56,166 nt of DNA from Desulfobacterium sp. GTDB lineage: Bacteria > Desulfobacterota > Desulfobacteria > Desulfobacterales > Desulfobacteraceae. The notes below the pieces were generated by a model, which was not told the origin of the DNA, searched no databases, and saw only the letters and a program-made list of their open reading frames with translations. The stretch spans positions 1 to 56,166 of the forward strand of contig JAEINR010000030.1 in the NCBI GenBank assembly GCA_016342325.1, read 5' to 3'. Shown piece by piece: positions 39,791 to 48,087 of this stretch (the first letter of the stretch is position 1; each line of letters opens with the position of its first letter). A program made the position numbers and the translations under genes.

Positions 39791-41494
39791 TCACTCTGAA
39801 ATCCTGTATTTTTGCATCTTCCGCCACAGGGTTGTCCTGTCCATGTTAAGCACCACCGCTGTTTTTTTCCGGTGCCAGGAATTGCGGGTCAGGGCATCGA
39901 CGATTTGTTGCCGTTCCAGGACGGTTTCCGGCTCAGTCTCCCCTGGAACGCCCATCTGGGAGGAAGAACGGTCAAGGAGGTAGGCCGGCAGGTGGCAGGG
40001 ACTGATCACATCCTCCTGGCAGAGGATGATGGCGTGTTCGATGATGTTCTCAAGCTCCCGGATATTTCCAGGATAACCGTAGTTCAGCAGAATTTCCATG
40101 GCAGATTCGGAAATATCGGGAAAGGGCTTCTTGGTGATGGCCGCCTGTTTTCTCATGAGGTGGCGGATCAAAAGGGGCAGGTCTCCCCTGCGTCGGCTCA
40201 GGGGGGGAAGCTCGATCCTGAGCACATTGAGTCTGTAAAAAAGATCTTCCCGGAACAGCTTTTTCCCAACCAGGGTTTCAAGCCGCCGGTTGGTGGCGGA
40301 GATGATCCTCACGTCCACCTTTTTCGTTTTCCTGCTGCCAAGAGGATAGAACTCCCGGTCCTCCAGCACCCGGAGGAGCTTTGCCTGGAGAGACAGGGGA
40401 AGATCCCCGATCTCATCGAGAAAGATGGTGCCGGTGTCGGCCTCGCTGAACCGGCCCGGCTTGTCCCTGTCCGCCCCGGTAAATGCCCCCCGTATGTAGC
40501 CGAAGATCTCAGATTCAAGTAAATTATCCGGAATGGCCGCACAGTTCACCTTGACAAAGGGTTTCTCGCTTCGGTTGCTCTCCGAATGGATGATCTTGGC
40601 CAGAAGATCCTTGCCCGTACCGGTGGCGCCTTCGATGAGCAGGGTGGATTCGGTCTTTGCCACCACCTTGACCATGTCGAAAATCTTCTGCATCAGGGGA
40701 TCCTTGCCGATCATGTGGTGAAACTTATACTTTCCCGTAATGGCCCGGTCCAACTGGTGGGCCAGGGTCATATCCTGGAAGGCTGCAAGGGCGCCGATGA
40801 TCCGTCCGTGATCGTTCATCAGGGGGATGTAGTCACCGCTCACCGGGATGGTCTCCCCCTGGAAACTCAGGATATCCCCCCGTATGGTGGTCGCCGGCAG
40901 CTTGTTTTTCAACACCTGCCTGAGCACACCGCAGGTTTTCTTTACATGGCCGGCAAAGAGGGTGGCGCAATCCTTTCCAAGGAGCTTCATCCGGCTGAAC
41001 CCGGATATCTTTTCCGCAGCCCGGTTGAAAAAGGTGATCAGCCCGTTTCTGTTGACGGTAAAGATGCCCATGTTGAGGCTGTCCAGGATGATCTTAAGGC
41101 TCTGCTCCTCATAGTGGATCCGGCTGACAAGCTCGCTGTAGGGAGAGTGGTCCTGGAGCACGGTAACGCACCCCTGCACCCTGCCCTGATCGTCCATAAG
41201 CGGGGCCCCCACCCGGGTCACCCGGTGTTTTTCGCCGATTTCGTCCAGGAATTCAATGTCCATGTCCCTGACATCCCGGGTTTCCGGATCATGGAACGGG
41301 CAGGTTGAAAAACAGGGAATCCCGCAGAAGATCTCCTGGCAGTCAGCGCCAAGGATCTCATGATCTTCAAGGCCGATGAGAATCCGGGCGCTTGTGTTGA
41401 ATTGCCGTATTTTCCGGTCAGCGTCGATGAGAAGAACGCAGATGTTGAAGTGATCCAGAATTTTGAGCCATTGATCGTACAGGTTGAGATCCAT
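39791..41494 (-). CDS. sigma-54 dependent activator, PAS-PAS-AAA+-Fis
   Basis: A 567-aa one-component activator. PAS1 spans about 10-120 and contains four cysteines, C52, C57, C61 and C65 (C-X4-C-X3-C-X3-C), which could bind a metal or an iron-sulfur cluster; PAS2 spans about 130-245 (NMGIFTVNRNGLITFFNRAAE). The AAA+ domain follows at about 260-500 with Walker A GATGTGKD near 290 (Asp in place of the usual Glu), GAFTGA near 335 and Walker B GTIFLDEIGDLP; the Fis HTH is at the end (KKTAVVLNMDRTTLWRKM). Being next to a sigma-54 promoter with palindromic upstream sites, it very probably controls the Hdr operon in response to redox state. It starts 16 nt after the preceding gene and may be cotranscribed with it. 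Confidence 0.9.
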   Translation of the reverse strand: MDLNLYDQWLKILDHFNICVLLIDADRKIRQFNTSARILIGLEDHEILGADCQEIFCGIPCFSTCPFHDPETRDVRDMDIEFLDEIGEKHRVTRVGAPLMDDQGRVQGCVTVLQDHSPYSELVSRIHYEEQSLKIILDSLNMGIFTVNRNGLITFFNRAAEKISGFSRMKLLGKDCATLFAGHVKKTCGVLRQVLKNKLPATTIRGDILSFQGETIPVSGDYIPLMNDHGRIIGALAAFQDMTLAHQLDRAITGKYKFHHMIGKDPLMQKIFDMVKVVAKTESTLLIEGATGTGKDLLAKIIHSESNRSEKPFVKVNCAAIPDNLLESEIFGYIRGAFTGADRDKPGRFSEADTGTIFLDEIGDLPLSLQAKLLRVLEDREFYPLGSRKTKKVDVRIISATNRRLETLVGKKLFREDLFYRLNVLRIELPPLSRRRGDLPLLIRHLMRKQAAITKKPFPDISESAMEILLNYGYPGNIRELENIIEHAIILCQEDVISPCHLPAYLLDRSSSQMGVPGETEPETVLERQQIVDALTRNSWHRKKTAVVLNMDRTTLWRKMQKYRISE

Positions 41495-41510
41495 AGCCGC
41501 TCCTGAAGTC

Positions 41511-42617
41511 CTATTTCAAATTACGAACAAAACATCCTCCTCCTGAACCACCCGACGATGGATTGTCCGAAGAATCATCCCCGGTGCCTGAAGGGTCTGA
41601 AGATGTATCCTGGGAAGCATCAGGGCCTGGGTCTGAAGGATCCGAAGCATCATCCCCCGGGACGGCAGGATCGGACGCGGTATCGCCCGAAGCATCATCC
41701 GGATTCCACCCGGCTATTTTTGCCCAGAGCCACCAGGCGGCATATGCTTTCAGGTTTGCGTTAAGGGGCTTGCTGTGTGCCGAATAGCAATCATACCAAT
41801 CAACCCCTTCACCATGGGACTGCTGCCAGTCCGTTGCCCAGTTTTTATCACCTGTGCCGTTCAGGTCATAGCTGCAATCGTCATCTCCGTTCAGCAGCAT
41901 ATAGTTGGTCTGTCCGGTTGGCCCGTAGCTTTCTATATCTGCAAAATCATATAACACTTTTCCATTATTTTTGCAGTAGTCCCTTATCTGTTCATTACGC
42001 AGGTTCAGGTTGCCATTTGCACCGGTTCCGTCAAGATGGCCTGTCATGTAGACAAAGGTGATGCCGGGATAATCGGTTTCAAGCCGGGACATGGGGGTAA
42101 GATAAGTCTCTGCCATTTCCTGTTCCGTGCGGCCCGACACCTGTCCGCACCAGGACCAGATAACAACATTTACGTCCCCCTGGGTGGTCCCCCGTCCTGT
42201 CCCGGGATCAGGTGGACCAAGATAATCCACGGTGTTGTTTACCCAAGTGGGATAATATCCGGCATCTCTATCCATTGCATAATCATGGAGATCAAGTGCG
42301 CCCCCGGTACCGCCTCGATACCATTTAAAAATATCATGGGGTAAAGCCAAGCCCAGGCCGCCGTTGTTGGCAAATTCCACAAGCCCTGACATTCCACTGG
42401 TCACTTGACTGCCGTGGGACGTGTGACCATAGGCAATGTGAAGCGTTGATTTGGCTTGTTCAATGGCGGATTCGGGAATCCGGGTGATATCAACACAGGT
42501 ATGGTCAATGATTGCAGGTTCCCCCCCGAACACCGAAGAACTTAAAAGTACGAACCCAATTAAAAAGGTACAAATGAATAACGCCAGGTAAGATTTTTGG
42601 ATGGTAGGTTTTGCCAT
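41511..42617 (-). CDS. secreted protein with Asp/Ser/Pro linker and clipped Cys tail
   Basis: A 368-aa exported protein; residues 1-31 are a signal peptide (ending VFGG). The domain at about 35-305 has several conserved-looking blocks (IAYGHTSHGSQ, IWSWCGQVSG, FVYMTGHLDGTG, LYDFADIESYG, WYDCYSAHSKPLNANLKAYAAWWLWAKIAGW), suggestive of a hydrolase-like fold, but I do not recognise the family. Residues about 310-355 are a low-complexity Asp/Ser/Pro linker; the end is GGSGGGCFVRNLK. Many deltaproteobacterial surface proteins carry a GGGCF segment followed by an IATAAYG-type anchor; here only the beginning exists. Last secreted gene of the envelope cluster, 16 nt upstream of the sigma-54 activator. 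Confidence 0.7.
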   Translation of the reverse strand: MAKPTIQKSYLALFICTFLIGFVLLSSSVFGGEPAIIDHTCVDITRIPESAIEQAKSTLHIAYGHTSHGSQVTSGMSGLVEFANNGGLGLALPHDIFKWYRGGTGGALDLHDYAMDRDAGYYPTWVNNTVDYLGPPDPGTGRGTTQGDVNVVIWSWCGQVSGRTEQEMAETYLTPMSRLETDYPGITFVYMTGHLDGTGANGNLNLRNEQIRDYCKNNGKVLYDFADIESYGPTGQTNYMLLNGDDDCSYDLNGTGDKNWATDWQQSHGEGVDWYDCYSAHSKPLNANLKAYAAWWLWAKIAGWNPDDASGDTASDPAVPGDDASDPSDPGPDASQDTSSDPSGTGDDSSDNPSSGGSGGGCFVRNLK

Positions 42618-42664
42618 GATCCTGTTCCTTTTAGTAAAGAGTCAGGTTTAAACATCCTTTTCCA

Positions 42665-43420
42665 TTATTCGAGTTTGATGGAGTGATCCACCACCAGGCC
42701 CTTTTCCTTGTCCCAGAAGATGTTCATGTATAGAAAACAGGGCAGATCACCGGTGAGCCGAATTCCAGTCTTGACATCGGTCTTAATGGGAACCGGCACC
42801 ACTTCATCCACCATAAACTGGGTTTTGACGGTTAAGTTCAAAGGGATCTCAAAATCATGCTTGATCTGACAGTTCAGTGGTTGGGTGGAGGTCAGGGAGA
42901 AGTCGTCGTTAATCCGAATAACATCATCAAAGGGAATTGTCAAATCAACGGGCACAGCCCCCTGGATGGGCACCTGGGTATCGATTCCAAGAAGGGTTGT
43001 CTTGACGTATTGATCGATAAGCAGTTCGCTTTTGATGGCCAACTCTTTTTGGATCCTGAATTCATGGTCCAGGGCCACGTGGATGGGCGCGTTGACAGGG
43101 ATGGTGAAAGGCTCGTCAATGCTGAGGTTTATATTGCCCTGGATGGGAAGATTGATGGAAACACTCTCTTTGATGGGAATATTCAGGATCGTATCAAGGG
43201 TGGTAGAGATGGGCACGTGGGTGTTCACCCGAAGGTTGATCTGTCTTTTGATCCGGATGCCGTCCGAGGTCAGCTGGATATAAAACGGCCGGAGGGTAGT
43301 CTCATAAAAGGGGATAGCCTTGACGGCCAGATAACCAAGCCCCACCACCTGGAAAAGGACGAACAGAACGGCAAAGCCCAGAACAGATCGCCAGAAGATT
43401 TTCGCCGCAGATTTTACCAT
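42665..43420 (-). CDS. membrane-anchored beta-repeat protein, unknown
   Basis: A 251-aa protein with one N-terminal membrane span (about 10-36) and a large non-cytoplasmic part. The chain is built of alternating hydrophobic/polar strands with recurring Pro-Ile/Leu-Asn phrases (HVPISTTLDTILNIPI, SINLPIQGNINLSI, PFTIPVNAPIHVAL, VPIQGAVPVDLTIPF), suggesting a repetitive beta structure. No catalytic motif and no family recognised. It lies 14 nt downstream of the PKD lipoprotein gene, in the same operon. Confidence 0.7.
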   Translation of the reverse strand: MVKSAAKIFWRSVLGFAVLFVLFQVVGLGYLAVKAIPFYETTLRPFYIQLTSDGIRIKRQINLRVNTHVPISTTLDTILNIPIKESVSINLPIQGNINLSIDEPFTIPVNAPIHVALDHEFRIQKELAIKSELLIDQYVKTTLLGIDTQVPIQGAVPVDLTIPFDDVIRINDDFSLTSTQPLNCQIKHDFEIPLNLTVKTQFMVDEVVPVPIKTDVKTGIRLTGDLPCFLYMNIFWDKEKGLVVDHSIKLE

Positions 43421-43434
43421 GGGGCCATGATCAT

Positions 43435-46053
43435 CTATTTAGCCGGCACGTTATAGGAGGTGTCATAGCTTCCGGCCTCCTGGATGAGTTCGGTAACCGT
43501 GCGAAACCCCATGGTACCCACCTCGTTGATGTCGCCGGTTTCACCGTCAATGGTCAGCACCTCCCAGAGATTGCCCGGCTGGTCGGCCGGAACAACAAAA
43601 CGCGCGATCTCATCAAAGGCCTTGAAGACGGTCACCACTGCCCCGGATGTGGAAAGGGCTGTGGCGTCTTGGGAATCGTTATTGGTATGATCGTGGACCC
43701 GGAAGGTATACGTGCCATCAAACCGATTTTTAATGACAACGGTCTCGATGCCACTGGGCGGTCCGTCATCCCTTTGCAATGTGATATTGCCCCCCTGGGG
43801 ATTGACCTGGGTATGCAGGTAAGGATAAAAAAGATGGAACTGTTCCCCGGACGCCGTAGGGCCGACAACATGGCTGTCCAGATCCAGGGCCGATGGTCCC
43901 CAGGTGAGCAGGATACGCATCTCGTCAACGGCACTCAAAATGGGTTCTATCTTTTGGGGCAATTCAGGCACACCGTCATAGGCAGCAACAGGGATTGTCG
44001 TTACTTGATAACCGTCAGCCTTGACGATGGCATGATAAGCAACCGGCCCATACTTTTTAAAGGTACACCGCCCTTCCGAATCCGAAGATAACGTCTCAAC
44101 GCTATCTCCCCCCTTGTATTGATTTAAACTGATGGTTGCACCGGTTATCTCGACCCCTGAAATGGCATCGACCAAGGTGATGGCAAGCGCTCCCTGCCCG
44201 GAGTAGGCATCGTCCAGCAATAGGATCTCACCAAAGTCGGTTTTCCCTTCGGACGTGATGGCAATATCCTTTAATTTAAGAAGGATGAAACCATCTTTAC
44301 TAAACTCCACCCTGGCTTTGGGCGAAAGCGTGGATATCTCGAATTCGCCCTGGCTGCCTGTGGTGCCGGATCCAAGGAATTGTTCCTGGACATCCCCCCC
44401 TTCCTGTTTAAAGACCTCAACCTTGACATCTTCCAAAGGGGTGCCGGTTTCAAAATCCACGACCTTTCCCAAAAGGGTTCCCGCTATCTCCGGCAAATTA
44501 TCCTTATCTTTGATGGTGATGCTCACGGTATCCCGATCCAGGTTTCCGTTTGCATCCAAAACCTCAAGGTTAAAGGTGAATGTCCGGCCTTTGGAATTAA
44601 CCCCGGGTGCGGTGAACAATGCAACGGCCTGGGAACTATCTATGAACTCTACATCCGGCTCAGATGAATTGTTCTGCTTGATCTGTTTCCATTCATAGGA
44701 CACAATGCCGTCATCCAGATCATAGGAAGCGCTTCCGTCAAGGGTAATTTCCTCTCCTTCCGTAGCGTCCTGATCCTTTCCTGCGATGGCAACGGGATGG
44801 TATTCGATAAGGTCAAAGCAGGTTTCTTCAAAAATCTTGGGAACACTGCTAAATGTGGACTTCATTTCCTTGTCTTCAACGTCATGGGTGCAGAAAAAAT
44901 CCAGACTCACCTCACTGGAGGTGCCAAATCCGGCCGCCTGTTCCATACAGACAAGGTTACTGTCCGATTTTACAGTTCCATTAAGATTGTAAAAAGTATT
45001 GGTGTTGCAGGGAAAAAGTGAAACACCAAAAATCTTCAGATCCAGTTCCGATGTGGCTTTGGTTTGAAACGCAACGGCGGCCGAAAGAGTCGAGTCAGGG
45101 TGGGCCACCACCGGTTGTTCCGTGTATTCCGCAAGCGTCACAAGGTTTGTCCCGTCATAGGAGAAAAAATACTGGTATAAGTGTAAAAAATCCATGCCGG
45201 TCTTTGACTGGGTACTGAATTTCCCCTTGGTGTCGAGCAACAGCTTGAATTCCGGTGCCAGGACAAGTGGGGATTCCGGGGCAATGGTAAACGGTTTTGT
45301 CTTGAATTCTGCAAGTACAATGGTTTCCTCCACCTCAACGGCAAGATCGGAAAAGAATTCAAGCTGGGCTATTTCTGTCACCACAGGCCTATACGACACC
45401 GTTTGGATTGTCCAGAGATTGATATCCACATAAAACTCAAATGCCAGTGCAAACACCATGGTGCCCTTGACTTTAACCTGGTCTCCAAGGGTGGTCAGAT
45501 CCTTGTCATGGTCATAGATGACGGCATCCAGGGTAAGATAAAAGGTTCCGTCCCGGCCTTGGATATCAACCCCCGGATAAACCTGTTCCGGGGTGGTGTC
45601 GGACATGGAAACGCTCTTGTCAAAATCCATTTTCAGATATTTATACGCATTTTCAAGGGTCGGCGCATCCAGGGTGATTTCTATTGCGTTCTTTAAAAGG
45701 GTGATTCTCTTGACCCGTCTGAAAAGCCCCTGGGGAAATGCTTCGGAAACACCATACATCAGGATGTCCCACTTTTCAATGGTTTCATACAACCGACAGG
45801 TGGATTGCATCAGCACGGAGTTAATTTCAGGATCACCCTCGAACTGAAGATGTTCAAAATCCGACGATTCAAGGGTGATGGTCTTGTAGGAAGGGGTTGA
45901 ATCAAATGTCCTTACCGTTAAGGTGTCCGTACTCAGATCTTCTCGAATGGTTACCGGGGTACTCCCGGTTTCATCATCACCGCCGTTACACCCCATGACA
46001 AGGGACAAAAAGGTAAGCAGGATCAAAAAATATCTGGTTTTCGAGAAAATCAT
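43435..46053 (-). CDS. multidomain lipoprotein (PKD, CarboxypepD-like, YfaP-like)
   Basis: An 872-aa lipoprotein: the lipobox LVMGC ends the signal peptide at about residue 22. Residues about 30-415 are of unknown fold; about 425-520 a PKD-like domain (AIAGKDQDATEGEEITLDG); about 540-610 and 640-710 two carboxypeptidase-regulatory-like beta domains (LLGKVVDFETGTPLEDVKV, AITLVDAISGVEITGATI); about 725-830 a YfaP/DUF2135-like domain (ILLTWGPSALDLDSHVVGP, TYTFRVHDHTN). Such architecture is usual for outer-membrane or surface proteins that bind other proteins or polysaccharides. It sits 15 nt after the PQQ-propeller gene. No enzyme active site is visible. Confidence 0.8.
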   Translation of the reverse strand: MIFSKTRYFLILLTFLSLVMGCNGGDDETGSTPVTIREDLSTDTLTVRTFDSTPSYKTITLESSDFEHLQFEGDPEINSVLMQSTCRLYETIEKWDILMYGVSEAFPQGLFRRVKRITLLKNAIEITLDAPTLENAYKYLKMDFDKSVSMSDTTPEQVYPGVDIQGRDGTFYLTLDAVIYDHDKDLTTLGDQVKVKGTMVFALAFEFYVDINLWTIQTVSYRPVVTEIAQLEFFSDLAVEVEETIVLAEFKTKPFTIAPESPLVLAPEFKLLLDTKGKFSTQSKTGMDFLHLYQYFFSYDGTNLVTLAEYTEQPVVAHPDSTLSAAVAFQTKATSELDLKIFGVSLFPCNTNTFYNLNGTVKSDSNLVCMEQAAGFGTSSEVSLDFFCTHDVEDKEMKSTFSSVPKIFEETCFDLIEYHPVAIAGKDQDATEGEEITLDGSASYDLDDGIVSYEWKQIKQNNSSEPDVEFIDSSQAVALFTAPGVNSKGRTFTFNLEVLDANGNLDRDTVSITIKDKDNLPEIAGTLLGKVVDFETGTPLEDVKVEVFKQEGGDVQEQFLGSGTTGSQGEFEISTLSPKARVEFSKDGFILLKLKDIAITSEGKTDFGEILLLDDAYSGQGALAITLVDAISGVEITGATISLNQYKGGDSVETLSSDSEGRCTFKKYGPVAYHAIVKADGYQVTTIPVAAYDGVPELPQKIEPILSAVDEMRILLTWGPSALDLDSHVVGPTASGEQFHLFYPYLHTQVNPQGGNITLQRDDGPPSGIETVVIKNRFDGTYTFRVHDHTNNDSQDATALSTSGAVVTVFKAFDEIARFVVPADQPGNLWEVLTIDGETGDINEVGTMGFRTVTELIQEAGSYDTSYNVPAK

Positions 46054-46068
46054 TATCCGTATATCTCC

Positions 46069-48075
46069 CTATTTTGCTTTTTCCAAAAGATGTGAGATAA
46101 AACATGATGATACTGCGTCGTGTTCATAACTTACCTCTTCCTCATCCATGGCGGAAAAAGACCAGCTGTAATTATAAAGTAACGCTCTGCTTGTTGCGTC
46201 ATCGGATATTTCGGCGGCTTTGGCTTTGGAAAGAAGGATGGCAGTGTAGGTGACGTAGGGTTTAAAAAACTCATTATCCGGCAATTTCAATTCACACTGG
46301 GTATGGGTGGCATTCCAGATATATTGGAATTTATCCGGACTTGAATCAAAGGGCTCCAGGGTCAGACCGTAATAGGCCTCCCGGGTGTCCGTCTCCGGTC
46401 GGTAAACGCTTTCCGGATCCATGGGAAGGGAAAAGGTGACGGTGATGCTTCTTTTGGAAAGGTCCAGATCGTTTTCTCCGCTGGCCGGTTCCACCAACAG
46501 GATCTCCGGATGAACCGTATCCCCGGTGTACTTTGTTTTCCCGGTATTCCTGGAATTGCCTCTGAAAATGGGCCAGGGAGAACTGTCATTGATCTCCATA
46601 TCAATGCCGCTCTGGCCGCTACCCGTCTTCACGGCAGGCAGAGAATAGATGCTGCCGCGGTCGTACCCGCAGGTTCCAAAATAAACGGCGCCCCCGTGGA
46701 TCGTCGGGGAAGAGCTGGTGATCGGGTCTCCCACGTCGTATCTCCAGAACTCGTCCCGGCCTTTATAGGAATTTCCGTTTTTCAGGTCCAGCCCGTAGAT
46801 CATACCGTCCTTGGACCCGGAAAAGATATAATCCCGGGAACCCACGGCCACCGAGGCCACATGGTCATCGGAAAACACTTTGAATTTGGCTAGACTCCCG
46901 CCTCTTCGATCAATGCCGAACATCGTGTTCGTGAAAGAGCCGATACAGATGGTCCCGTTTGCCCCGATCACAGGGGTGGAAAAGAAACTGCTGCCATGGC
47001 GGACAAACCATTTTTCATTCCCGGTTCTGGACAAGGCAAACAGCCCGTTGTCATCGTCTATCCCGCCTCCGAAGGCGGCGGTTCCAAAAAAAATAGTGCC
47101 GTCCTTATCCAGGGCAGGAGATCCCACAATGTCGGATTTGGCGTTAAACCGCCATTTTTCAGTCCCGTCCGGTTCCAGGGCATAGAGATAATTATCCAGG
47201 GAGCCGATATAGATGGTATTGTCAAACCCAATCACCGGAGAGGAAGTAATTTTCCCTCCGGTCTGGAAAGGCGGCCAGGCCCTGGTGCCGTTGTCATCCA
47301 TTTTCAGGGCGTATAGATGGGAGTCTGTGGAGCCGATATAGAGTAATTGCAATTTTTCATCCAGTGCCGGTGAAGAAAAAACAGGACCGTTTACCGGTTG
47401 TATCCAGAGTTCCTCATAACTTTCCCCTATATCCCTGATGCAATAGACAAAGCCGCCTTCGCAGCCAAAATATAGTCTTCCCTCACTGTCCATGGCCGGG
47501 GTTGAACTGATGGCGCCCCGGGCGGTAAACCGCCACTTTTCTCTTCCATCCAGGGTGTCCAGGGCGTAGAGGTTACTGTCCTCAGATCCCAGGTACACGG
47601 TTGTTTTTTCGAGACTTGCATCGTAGTTTACCAGGGGAGAGGATTTAATGCAGCCCAGGTTCCCGCCGGCGTTAAATACCCAATTGGTAACCCCGATGGT
47701 TATGGTGTCCAGGATTTTTTTATCAGACGTTATCTTCCCGTTCTCGTCAATGGCGGTCCAATTGAATGTGGCATCGGCATCATGGTACCCGGGAGTATCA
47801 AAAGTAAACGCATACTCATGCTTTATGGTCTTACCCGCCTCAACCGGGAACTCAATGGTGTGGACATGGTCCGTTTCCATATCAATGGAAAGGGAGATTT
47901 TTAAAATATAGGGGATGGTCGTACCCGGTTTTAATTCACTGGGTGTATAAATCATGGTGAAGACGACTTCTTGGCCCCTCTCTATATACATATCCGATGC
48001 TATAATGGACATGGTGGCTCCCAATGCGGAAGAGGCCATCGTGGCAAACAAAACCAGAAGAACAAAAATTCTCAT
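46069..48075 (-). CDS. exported PQQ-like beta-propeller with Ig-like domain
   Basis: A 668-aa exported protein; signal peptide 1-20 (ASSALG). Residues about 20-130 are a beta domain; about 130-500 form a propeller of PQQ-like repeats, recognisable as VYLGSEDSNLYALDTLDGREKWRF, LYFGCEGGFVYCI, LYIGSTDSHLYALK, IYIGSLDNYLYALEPDGTEKWRF and more. Residues about 515-640 contain a Big_5-type Ig-like domain (VEPASGENDLDLSKRSITVTFSLPM). It resembles BamB-like scaffolds in shape, but the extra domains make it different. One of three unrelated propeller proteins in the same operon; probably periplasmic or surface exposed. Confidence 0.85.
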   Translation of the reverse strand: MRIFVLLVLFATMASSALGATMSIIASDMYIERGQEVVFTMIYTPSELKPGTTIPYILKISLSIDMETDHVHTIEFPVEAGKTIKHEYAFTFDTPGYHDADATFNWTAIDENGKITSDKKILDTITIGVTNWVFNAGGNLGCIKSSPLVNYDASLEKTTVYLGSEDSNLYALDTLDGREKWRFTARGAISSTPAMDSEGRLYFGCEGGFVYCIRDIGESYEELWIQPVNGPVFSSPALDEKLQLLYIGSTDSHLYALKMDDNGTRAWPPFQTGGKITSSPVIGFDNTIYIGSLDNYLYALEPDGTEKWRFNAKSDIVGSPALDKDGTIFFGTAAFGGGIDDDNGLFALSRTGNEKWFVRHGSSFFSTPVIGANGTICIGSFTNTMFGIDRRGGSLAKFKVFSDDHVASVAVGSRDYIFSGSKDGMIYGLDLKNGNSYKGRDEFWRYDVGDPITSSSPTIHGGAVYFGTCGYDRGSIYSLPAVKTGSGQSGIDMEINDSSPWPIFRGNSRNTGKTKYTGDTVHPEILLVEPASGENDLDLSKRSITVTFSLPMDPESVYRPETDTREAYYGLTLEPFDSSPDKFQYIWNATHTQCELKLPDNEFFKPYVTYTAILLSKAKAAEISDDATSRALLYNYSWSFSAMDEEEVSYEHDAVSSCFISHLLEKAK

Positions 48076-48087
48076 AACCCCATGCCT

